Assembly (NCBI GenBank): GCA_900539675.1
Contig: UQDJ01000033.1
Span: 1-20,849, forward strand
DNA: 20,849 nucleotides
Direction: 5' to 3'
DNA from: an uncultured Coriobacteriaceae bacterium
Lineage (GTDB): Bacteria; Actinomycetota; Coriobacteriia; Coriobacteriales; Eggerthellaceae
Every line of letters begins with the position of its first letter. Within the stretch, counting starts at the first letter, position 1. The notes under the pieces are model-generated. The model made no database searches. It saw nothing but the letters and a program-made list of their open reading frames with translations, and was not told the DNA's origin. Shown piece by piece: positions 15,425 through 20,849 of the stretch. Both the position numbers and the translations under genes were made by a program.

Positions 15425-16090
15425 TTACCAAGCGGAAACTTCACCACGTTCAAACGAAGCCACTTCGTCAGGAGCAACCGTTGAGGTGGCTTCAAACTTC
15501 CAATCAGATCCAGCCTTCAGATTACTGGTGTTGGCATAAGCATTGCCAATCTGTGCACCATCGGCATCGTAGAGGTTATACGTAATAGAAACGTAGCTGT
15601 AATCCTTATCAGAACTATTAGTGAAGGTGCCATCAATAGCGTAATAGTACTGGCTGCTATCATTTACAGCTTCATTGGCGATAGTGTAGTTAGAATTACC
15701 ATCCTCAGAAGTTGCAGGCATATCGGTTGCGGTATTGATGGACTCGCTAGCTTCATCAATAGCAGCGCTGTACATACTCTGCGTTGCAAAGGTGATTACC
15801 AAAGCCAGAATCGTGACAATAAGCGCTGCAATGGCCAAACCCTTGCCCGACTTCTTACCACGAGCTACTCCCACCAATCCAACAATGGCAAAAATTAGAC
15901 CCAAGATGCCCAGCAAAGCAGACAAATTGTTGATGATAGGTAAGAAAGAAGTCAACAACGCGATGATACCAAGCACCAAGCCTGTAATAGCCATCGCAGA
16001 CTTTGACTTCGGAGCCTGATAAAAATCAGTGCGACCATCGCGGGGATGCATCTGAGGATTGGGATTATTGGGGTACTGAGATGATTGCAT
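15425..16090 (-). CDS. Membrane protein with DUF4190-like N-terminus and FxLYD-like extracytoplasmic domain
   Basis: 221 residues. A Pro/Asn/Gln-rich cytoplasmic start (1-32) is followed by hydrophobic segments at ~33-50, 56-76 and 83-103. The first two, with GLVLGIIALL and GLIFAIVGLVGVARGKKSGKGLAIAALIV, follow the DUF4190 pattern. A Ser/Asp-rich linker leads to a beta-rich domain (~145-215) with YYYAIDGTFTNSSDKDYSYVSITYNLYDADGAQIGNAYANTSNLKAGSDWKFEA split over its strands, matching the FxLYD fold signature (LYD-x-DG). The ATG at 16090 follows AAAGG with a 7-base gap. The HTH and kinase genes follow in the same direction, so it may be a surface partner of that pathway. Function unknown. Confidence 0.75.
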   Translation of the reverse strand: MQSSQYPNNPNPQMHPRDGRTDFYQAPKSKSAMAITGLVLGIIALLTSFLPIINNLSALLGILGLIFAIVGLVGVARGKKSGKGLAIAALIVTILALVITFATQSMYSAAIDEASESINTATDMPATSEDGNSNYTIANEAVNDSSQYYYAIDGTFTNSSDKDYSYVSITYNLYDADGAQIGNAYANTSNLKAGSDWKFEATSTVAPDEVASFERGEVSAW

Positions 16091-16118
16091 AATATTGCCT
16101 TTCTTAGCGTGGTTCTCA

Positions 16119-16134
16119 CAGTCCTTGTGGACTG
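16119..16134 (-). promoter_or_regulatory. Leader hairpin before the FxLYD-type gene
   Basis: CAGTCC and GGACTG form a perfect 6-bp stem with a 4-base loop, extended by CTC/GAG around one bulge, about 30 bases upstream of the start at 16090. No T-run follows. It may stabilise or control the leader. Confidence 0.4.
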
Positions 16135-16200
16135 GAGTTTTGCTCTACTTGAGCAGAAATCACATCGTTTCACCACGATACTGATTAAAGAAAAGCAATT

Positions 16201-16272
16201 CATTAGCCGCCAGCTAATGTGAACTGGAATAATTCAAGCAATCGAATTATGACCTAGGATATTCCCAGGTCA
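16201..16272 (-). repeat. Cluster of three consecutive hairpins between two minus-strand genes
   Basis: CATTAGC/GCTAATG (16201-16219, 5-base loop), ATAATTC/GAATTAT (16229-16250) and TGACCT/AGGTCA with inner GG/CC (16250-16272) follow one another in the 252-base gap. On the minus strand the last one transcribed (16219-16201) is followed by AATTGCTTTTCTTT, so it is a fair terminator for the upstream N-anchored gene. The motif TATTCCCAGG also occurs twice here. Confidence 0.5.
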
Positions 16273-16342
16273 TTTGCCTGAGACACGTTCATTATTCCCA
16301 GGAAAGGGACACTAAGACACCAGGCGTAGTCGAAGTAGTGTG

Positions 16343-17134
16343 TCAAGCAGCTTGCCTGATTGACACAGTGATCTTTTTTATCGTGTTGGCCAGATCGGCA
16401 GTCTTATTAGCTTGCGTATAATCGTAGTCCAAGGTTACTTGCCAATCGTAACCCTGATCATCTTCATCGGTATGTCCTGAAAACGTATATTTCTCATGAG
16501 ACAAGGTTTTCTGATCGGATTCATAGGAAGAATAAGCGGAAGGATCCGGCAAAGTAACGGTACCCGGCTTAACGTGCTTAAGCCCCACCTTGTTCAACAT
16601 AGTTTCAACAATATGAAAATCACGAACAACCGGAACAAAGGCTATATCCCCATAGCCAAGAAGCGAAGTACTCGCTTCATAGGATGCGGCACGCACTGCC
16701 CCTGCATCATCTAAGCCCAGCGTCACTGAGGGGGTACCCGAAAGAGCATCTCCTTTTTCATCGGTCAACGCCAGCACTACTTCGTTTAAAACCCCCAAAG
16801 AACTCAATGATTTTTGAGTCTGAACATCTGCACCATGGCCGATAGATTTTATGGCATCGTTTTGAGATAAACCCATCAACGAGACAAGATTGATAACCTG
16901 GGTCGATGCATTCTTAACCGCTGGCTCTTTATGTATAGCCTGTTCCTGAGCCTTTTCATCAGGCTGTGCCGCAAAGCTATACAGAGTTGTTTGACTATTC
17001 AAAACAAGACATGCCGCCAAAACGCCAATAGCAACAACAAAAACGCTTAACACAACCCCAAGGCCAATAAAGCCCTTGCGAACACGAGCCTGTTCACTAC
17101 GAGTTGTTTTGCTGTGGTGTTGTTTTTGACGCAT
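16343..17134 (-). CDS. Hypothetical N-terminally anchored extracytoplasmic protein
   Basis: 263 residues, family not recognised. A basic cytoplasmic start (MRQKQHHSKTTRSEQARVRK) leads to one hydrophobic segment (~22-46, GLGVVLSVFVVAIGVLAACLVL) without a clear cleavage site, so a signal anchor is likely. The rest is polar, with alternating hydrophobic residues suggesting a beta-rich exported domain, including an INLVSLMGLSQNDAIKSIG helix that resembles short repeat motifs in other exported actinobacterial proteins, and an acidic FSGHTDEDDQGYDWQVTLDYDY stretch. The ATG at 17134 follows GAAAGG with a 6-base gap; an upstream start at 17155 has no such site. It is the farthest-upstream gene of the minus-strand cluster with the FxLYD, HTH and kinase genes, but probably has its own terminator. 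Confidence 0.75.
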   Translation of the reverse strand: MRQKQHHSKTTRSEQARVRKGFIGLGVVLSVFVVAIGVLAACLVLNSQTTLYSFAAQPDEKAQEQAIHKEPAVKNASTQVINLVSLMGLSQNDAIKSIGHGADVQTQKSLSSLGVLNEVVLALTDEKGDALSGTPSVTLGLDDAGAVRAASYEASTSLLGYGDIAFVPVVRDFHIVETMLNKVGLKHVKPGTVTLPDPSAYSSYESDQKTLSHEKYTFSGHTDEDDQGYDWQVTLDYDYTQANKTADLANTIKKITVSIRQAA

Positions 17135-17207
17135 GAAAAACCTTTCAAGGAACAAGACATAGATAGTGGATTAAACCGCACTCGAACAACTGTTGTAAGT
17201 ACTCTTC

Positions 17208-17237
17208 TTTATACCTGTTTTTATAAAGCAAAAACAA
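17208..17237 (-). promoter_or_regulatory. Candidate promoter of the N-anchored gene, with overlapping inverted repeat
   Basis: On the minus strand TTGTTT (17237-17232), an 18-base spacer and TATAAA (17213-17208) form a sigma-A-like promoter about 75 bases before the start at 17134. The -10 lies inside a perfect inverted repeat CTTTATA/TATAAAG (17207-17228), which could be an operator. The rest of the 383-base gap 17135-17517 shows no gene; a weak -10 (TATATT, 17470-17475) may serve the plus-strand DUF2316 gene. Confidence 0.45.
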
Positions 17238-17517
17238 CCTGCATGAAACCCTCTTCAAAACACGAACAGGCATGCCCTAGGAAAATCCCCCTACATAGAA
17301 ACGCCTGTTTGGAGAAATTCTATAATTCCGCAGTGCAAGCGCACAATCACATAGGCAAACCTTGTTCTGACGTTACAGGTAAAAGCAAAACATGACGTAT
17401 TGATAGAGCCACACTATTGCGGTTTTGCTACAACTGACCTGCAACTATTTAAAGTATTAATTATGCTCTTATATTGAAATAGAGAATCTAAGCACCTACC
17501 TAAAAGGAGTGCACATC

Positions 17518-17805
17518 ATGCTTACAGCTCAAGAGAAAGCACGGACACAAAAAGAGCTCATCGAAAACTACAATCTTCTCCATGCCAATGAACAACAAGT
17601 AATATCAGATTTATGTTTCACTAAAGCACAGCTTGATGACGCGTTGCACGTGTGTCGTAAGGGTATAGCCTCGCCAAGCGATCTTTGGAAATTGCGCGAT
17701 TATCTTGAAGAACAGATCAATAAACAGGGTTCGCATTGCCATCCATTCACCGTGTTAAGACCTGAGTACAGCAAGAAGTTCGCCTATCAGCGTACGTGGG
17801 TTTAG
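17518..17805 (+). CDS. DUF2316 family protein
   Basis: 95-residue cytosolic protein. The pattern QKELIENYNLLHANEQQVISDL...LDDALHV followed by SPSDLWKLRDYLEEQINKQG and HPFTVLRPEYSKKF matches, from memory, the DUF2316 family found in lactobacilli and actinobacteria (its helix-turn-helix-like first half and WxLRDYL segment). The biochemical role of the family is not established; the first half could bind DNA. The ATG at 17518 lies 8 bases after AAAAGGAG, which excludes the GTG at 17509 as start. It is a single gene flanked by minus-strand genes on both sides. Confidence 0.82.
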   Translation: MLTAQEKARTQKELIENYNLLHANEQQVISDLCFTKAQLDDALHVCRKGIASPSDLWKLRDYLEEQINKQGSHCHPFTVLRPEYSKKFAYQRTWV

Positions 17806-17835
17806 CGCCCATTCATCTGACGAGCCCCCAAGCTT

Positions 17836-17859
17836 GCACCCTCAAAACGCGAGGGGTGC
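17836..17859. terminator. Probable hairpin terminator between convergent genes
   Basis: GCACCCTC (17836-17843) pairs with GAGGGGTGC (17851-17859) with one extra G, between the ends of the DUF2316 gene and the tail-anchored gene. The position fits a shared terminator, but there is no clear T-run on either side. Confidence 0.45.
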
Positions 17860-17879
17860 CAGGAGGTCTTACCAGATCG

Positions 17880-18236
17880 TTAGCCAGAGAAATACATTAT
17901 ATAAACGATGAAAGCAATAAGACCCGGTATCAAAACGGCAAGAATAATCTTGTGCAAGTGTTCCATAGGACCGGTGGACTTTAAATCTTGAAGGGTCATG
18001 CTATCCAGAGCGCTTTCTTCTGTTGGATTCTTGCGTTTCGTTGGATCCTTACGTTCTATTGGATCCTTGCGTTTCGTTGGATCCTTTTGGGTAGCGCTAC
18101 TCACTTCCACCGGTTCAGAAGAAGTCTTCAAAGATTCCTGCGAAATGTCGTCTGTCGAAGGTGCCAACGGCACCTTCTCGACAGGCTCCCCTGCTTTATT
18201 GACTTTAATATAGGAGTATTGCTGCTGATTTGACAT
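17880..18236 (-). CDS. Hypothetical tail-anchored protein with charged hexapeptide repeats
   Basis: 118 residues, not recognised. The N-terminal part (1-50) is polar and Ser/Glu-rich, followed by about four copies of a six-residue unit KDPTKR/KDPIER (51-73), an acidic stretch and one C-terminal hydrophobic segment (~96-116, IILAVLIPGLIAFIVYIMYF) ending two residues from the stop. This is a tail-anchored or C-terminally anchored layout with most of the protein in the cytoplasm. It starts 6 bases after the phosphohexomutase stop, with only a weak GTAGG as ribosome-binding site, so it is probably read by coupling as the second gene of that operon. Function unknown. Confidence 0.7.
   Translation of the reverse strand: MSNQQQYSYIKVNKAGEPVEKVPLAPSTDDISQESLKTSSEPVEVSSATQKDPTKRKDPIERKDPTKRKNPTEESALDSMTLQDLKSTGPMEHLHKIILAVLIPGLIAFIVYIMYFSG
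18023..18086 (-). repeat. 18-bp tandem repeat, about 3.6 copies
   Basis: Plus-strand units TTGGATTCTTGCGTTTCG (18023-18040), TTGGATCCTTACGTTCTA (18041-18058) and TTGGATCCTTGCGTTTCG (18059-18076), then a partial copy TTGGATCCTT. The period of 18 keeps the frame and codes the hexapeptide repeat of the tail-anchored protein. Units 1 and 3 differ by one base, so expansion was recent and copy number may vary between strains. Confidence 0.9.
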
Positions 18237-18242
18237 GACTGC

Positions 18243-19934
18243 CTACTTCGGCTGGATAACGACGCTCATAGCTGCAGCCAATTCTTCCATCAGTTCATCC
18301 GCACGAGCTTCCTCAGAAGCTGAAGCAAAGAGATATACCTTCACTTTTGGCTCAGTGCCGCTGGGACGAACAATAACTTTATTACCGTCTTCCAAATCGA
18401 ACTGAAGCACATTAGCTGAAGGCAAGCCCTTGACGCCCGGCTTGTAATCAACGAAATCAACTACCTTAAAGCCTGCAACCTCGCTCAAAGGATGAGAGCG
18501 CAAATTGCTCATCAATTGATCCATAGCGCGAGCACCATCAGAACCTTCAAACGTAAAAGACAGCGTGCGATTACGATGAAAACCATACTCAGCATACAGA
18601 TCTTGCATAGCCTGGTATAGATTCTTACCCTTACTGCGATAATAACGAGCCATTTGACAGATAAGCATCGAAGCTACAACGGCATCTTTGTCACGCGCAT
18701 GAGTACCAACCAAATAGCCGTAGCTTTCTTCAAAACCGAAAATAAAGCGATCTTTTTCGTTGTGTTGTTCCAGTTCGGCGATCACACCGCCAATGTATTT
18801 AAAGCCAGTAAGCACACGACGCATCTCAACGCCGTAATGCTTTGCCACAAGGTCAACCAAGCTTGTGGACACGATAGTAGTGACCGCCACAGGCTTGTTC
18901 GGCATCGTGTGAGATTCGCAGCGCATACGGCAAATGAAATCGAGCAATAAAACGCCAACTTCATTGCCGGTAAGCAAACGGTATTCATCTGCATCTTTCA
19001 CCGCAATACCAACACGATCAGCATCAGGATCGGTTGCTAACAACAAATCTGGATGAACCTTTTCGCACAGGGCGATACCGCGCTCAAGGGCATCACGGTT
19101 TTCAGGATTAGGATACGGACACGTTGGAAAATGCCCATCAGGATGAGACTGCTCTTCAACCACGTGCACATCCGTCACACCAATTCGCTTCAAAATGCGC
19201 GTCACACATTCCAAGCCGGTACCATTGAGCGGCGTGTATACCACACGCAAAGGATCTGTATCATCCTGTGGCATGCGTTCGCTATAGACAGCATCAAGAA
19301 ACGCATCGAGTACCTCTTCACCAATGAAGCGAATCAGGCCTGAAGAGGTGGCTTCAGCAAATGGCATGGTGTGTACCCCGTCAAACACATCTACTTTATC
19401 GATGCACTCAGTAATTGCGTCAGCCATATGTGATGCGATCTGACAGCCATCTGGGCCGTAAGCTTTGTAGCCATTGTACTGGCTTGGATTATGGCTGGCA
19501 GTTACATTGATACCCATCGCACAACGCAGATAACGCGTGGCAAAAGAAAGCGCGGGCGTAGGTTCCAAGCGAGAATAAAGGTAGGATTGAATATTGTTGG
19601 CAGCTAAAACAGTGGCAGCCGTGCGCGCAAACAGTTCGGAATTGATTCGCGAATCGTAGCAAATAGCTACCTTAGCTTCGCCTTCAGATAGATTGAGACC
19701 ATTGATATAGTCTGCGATACCTTGGGTTGCGTGGCCTACTGTGTAGATATTCATGCGATTGGTGCCAGCACCTAGAATACCGCGCAAGCCAGCCGTACCA
19801 AATTCCAACGTACGATAAAATGCATCCTCAATAGCTTCGGTATCGTTTTCAATCTTCATACGATCCAGTTCAGCTGCTAGTTCAGGATCGGTAACCTTTT
19901 CGCACCACAACTCAAACTCAGCACGGTAATCCAT
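18243..19934 (-). CDS. Phospho-sugar mutase (phosphoglucomutase/phosphomannomutase)
   Basis: 563-residue alpha-D-phosphohexomutase interconverting hexose 1- and 6-phosphates, feeding UDP-glucose or GDP-mannose and glycogen metabolism. All four family sites are present: N-terminal FGTAGLRG, the active-site phosphoserine loop TASHNPSQYNGYKAY, metal-binding DPDADRVG, sugar-binding GFEESYGYLVG, and phosphate-binding RPSGTEPKVK near the end. Length and the N-terminal lead-in (WCEKVTDPELAAELDRM) fit the PgcA/PGM2-like group rather than the shorter ManB or GlmM. The ATG at 19934 has AAAAGGAG 9 bases upstream. It is followed by the tail-anchored gene. Whether glucose or mannose phosphate is the main substrate cannot be read from sequence. 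Confidence 0.95.
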   Translation of the reverse strand: MDYRAEFELWCEKVTDPELAAELDRMKIENDTEAIEDAFYRTLEFGTAGLRGILGAGTNRMNIYTVGHATQGIADYINGLNLSEGEAKVAICYDSRINSELFARTAATVLAANNIQSYLYSRLEPTPALSFATRYLRCAMGINVTASHNPSQYNGYKAYGPDGCQIASHMADAITECIDKVDVFDGVHTMPFAEATSSGLIRFIGEEVLDAFLDAVYSERMPQDDTDPLRVVYTPLNGTGLECVTRILKRIGVTDVHVVEEQSHPDGHFPTCPYPNPENRDALERGIALCEKVHPDLLLATDPDADRVGIAVKDADEYRLLTGNEVGVLLLDFICRMRCESHTMPNKPVAVTTIVSTSLVDLVAKHYGVEMRRVLTGFKYIGGVIAELEQHNEKDRFIFGFEESYGYLVGTHARDKDAVVASMLICQMARYYRSKGKNLYQAMQDLYAEYGFHRNRTLSFTFEGSDGARAMDQLMSNLRSHPLSEVAGFKVVDFVDYKPGVKGLPSANVLQFDLEDGNKVIVRPSGTEPKVKVYLFASASEEARADELMEELAAAMSVVIQPK

Positions 19935-20004
19935 CTGGCAAATCTCCTTTTAGATACCAACGATATACGCCACTGCCATGACATATGTTCTTATTCTTTC
20001 TGAA

Positions 20005-20013
20005 AGTATATCA
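20005..20013 (-). promoter_or_regulatory. Extended -10 promoter of the phosphohexomutase gene
   Basis: Minus strand TGATATACT (20013-20005) fits an extended -10 (TG, one base, TATACT). It would start transcription near 19998 and give a leader of about 64 bases before the ATG at 19934. The -35 is poor, as is often seen with extended -10 promoters. Confidence 0.5.
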
Positions 20014-20194
20014 AGGACCAGCAAAAGAGCCCTATCGGCAATCGGCTATTACTACAAACCTTACAAGGCCACACAATGCATCACAGCAAGTTTGAACTAT
20101 AGCAAACAATACTTCTCGATGAAAAACGTATACTGCCCAACAGCACAAAGGACAACGAAGCAAAGATTGCTCTCAACAAACAACTTGAAAGAGT

Positions 20195-20222
20195 CGTAAG
20201 CTAACATGACTTAGCACTTACG
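20195..20222 (+). promoter_or_regulatory. Hairpin just before the PAP2 start
   Basis: CGTAAG-CTAA at 20195-20204 pairs with TTAG and CTTACG at 20211-20222 (two bulged bases, 6-base loop), ending 9 bases before the ATG at 20232. It could hinder ribosome access to a gene that already has a weak binding site. The 297-base gap upstream holds otherwise only the divergent promoter at 20005. Confidence 0.45.
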
Positions 20223-20231
20223 TAAGCATTG

Positions 20232-20822
20232 ATGATTCGAAAGCGTATAGACACTATGCAAAAAGATACCTATCAACGTCTCATGAACTATTTTGAGCAT
20301 CACCCAAGATTAGTTTCGGTATTGCGTATATCCAACGCGCTTATAACCAAAGCGATCTACCTAGCATATCCCTGTCTTCTGATCTACTTAGCACTATGGA
20401 ACCCCACAACAAAACTCTTCGATCCGGCAGGAACGTGGACACAGCTCGTTTCCAACCCCCTACACGCCCCCTTAATTGCCGCATTTGTGATCCCCGCTTT
20501 AGGGTTTGTGCTTTTAAGCATTTTCCGCAAGCGCTACAACGCACCGCGCCCCTACGAAGTATTCGAAACCCCCTCAGCGCTCAAAAAAACCACCAAAGGC
20601 AAATCATTTCCGAGCCGTCATGTGTTTTCTATCTTTGTCATAGGCACTACCTTTATTTACGTCTGTCCGCTTGAAAGCATCGGTATTGCAATCCTGTGCT
20701 TGGGTGTTATTTTGGCAATCATCCGAGTTATAGGTGGCATTCATTTCACCAAAGATGTACTCGTAGGTGCCTTGTGTGGCATTCTCGTAGGCATTTTAGG
20801 ATTTAGCTTGTTTGGATATTAA
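20232..20822 (+). CDS. PAP2-family membrane phosphatase
   Basis: 196 residues, membrane phosphatase of the phosphatidic acid phosphatase type 2 superfamily (lipid phosphate or undecaprenyl-pyrophosphate type). Hydrophobic segments at about 42-57, 78-97, 131-145, 149-163 and 176-194. The three catalytic motifs are visible in modified form: C1 RKRYNAPRP (99-107, the first residue Arg instead of Lys), C2 PSRH (127-130, usually PSGH or PSRH) with the proton-donor His130, and C3 RVIGGIHFTKD (165-175) with nucleophile His171 and Asp175. ATG at 20232 chosen; TTG at 20229 and ATG at 20256 are alternatives and none has a good ribosome-binding site. It may recycle undecaprenyl pyrophosphate for cell-wall synthesis, but the substrate is not decided by sequence. 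Confidence 0.88.
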   Translation: MIRKRIDTMQKDTYQRLMNYFEHHPRLVSVLRISNALITKAIYLAYPCLLIYLALWNPTTKLFDPAGTWTQLVSNPLHAPLIAAFVIPALGFVLLSIFRKRYNAPRPYEVFETPSALKKTTKGKSFPSRHVFSIFVIGTTFIYVCPLESIGIAILCLGVILAIIRVIGGIHFTKDVLVGALCGILVGILGFSLFGY

Positions 20823-20849
20823 TTAGAGTGCATCAAAAACAGGATAAAC

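Noticed and set aside
17114..17395. 93-codon open frame on the plus strand in the gap before the DUF2316 gene
   Set aside because: It has no ribosome-binding site, overlaps the start of the minus-strand gene and its promoter, and its translation is low-complexity and unlike a folded protein.
19978..20199. 73-codon open frame on the plus strand before the PAP2 gene
   Set aside because: It has no Shine-Dalgarno and overlaps the phosphohexomutase promoter; the composition looks random.
1..20849. tRNA, rRNA, CRISPR array, insertion sequence or prophage genes
   Set aside because: Nothing resembling a tRNA cloverleaf, regularly spaced repeats, transposase/integrase or phage proteins was found on either strand by eye.

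Overview
The window is a contig end from a bacterium, most likely an actinomycete of the class Coriobacteriia with moderate GC. This is inferred from the glmS-acpS-nnrD-ligA gene order, the EF-G paralogue, the HTH-plus-kinase pair and the overall flavour of the proteins; I could not run a search and no rRNA or tRNA is present to confirm it. The first 53 bases are not genomic: they are the Illumina P5/TruSeq universal adapter, fused directly to a truncated ligA.

Layout. (1) 54-5185, minus strand: glmS, acpS, nnrD and ligA with short gaps, an apparent housekeeping operon for amino-sugar synthesis, acyl-carrier-protein activation, NAD(P)H repair and DNA ligation. (2) 5300-6148, plus: a membrane-anchored GH25 lysozyme-like protein, probably read from a leaderless mRNA, ending at a perfect bidirectional terminator. 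(3) 6263-9739, minus: an EF-G-like GTPase with altered G motifs and a trigger-factor-like protein lacking both the ribosome-docking motif and the PPIase domain; the 360-base gap between them holds a 14-bp perfect palindrome and two hairpins. (4) 9840-11830, plus: a small acidic/proline-rich unknown protein and an MFS transporter. (5) 11918-13044, minus: infC-rpmI-rplT. The infC start appears to be AUA behind a perfect Shine-Dalgarno, and the leader carries an intrinsic terminator with a competing upstream arm, as in an attenuator. (6) 13320-17134, minus: a signalling/envelope cluster with an N-anchored unknown protein, an FxLYD-type membrane protein, an HTH protein and a eukaryote-like Ser/Thr kinase with C-terminal membrane segments. 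(7) 17518-17805, plus: a DUF2316 protein. (8) 17880-19934, minus: phosphoglucomutase/phosphomannomutase followed by a small tail-anchored repeat protein. (9) 20232-20822, plus: a PAP2-family phosphatase.

Together this is mostly core genome: envelope precursor supply (glmS, phosphohexomutase, PAP2, GH25), protein synthesis and folding (infC-rpmI-rplT, EF-G-like, trigger-factor-like), plus one kinase-based regulatory cluster. There is no mobile element, CRISPR array or obvious island. The points most worth checking are the infC AUA start with its attenuator-like leader, the stripped-down trigger-factor relative, the EF-G paralogue with a Gln in place of the catalytic His, the HTH-kinase module, and the adapter contamination that would give ligA a false tail.
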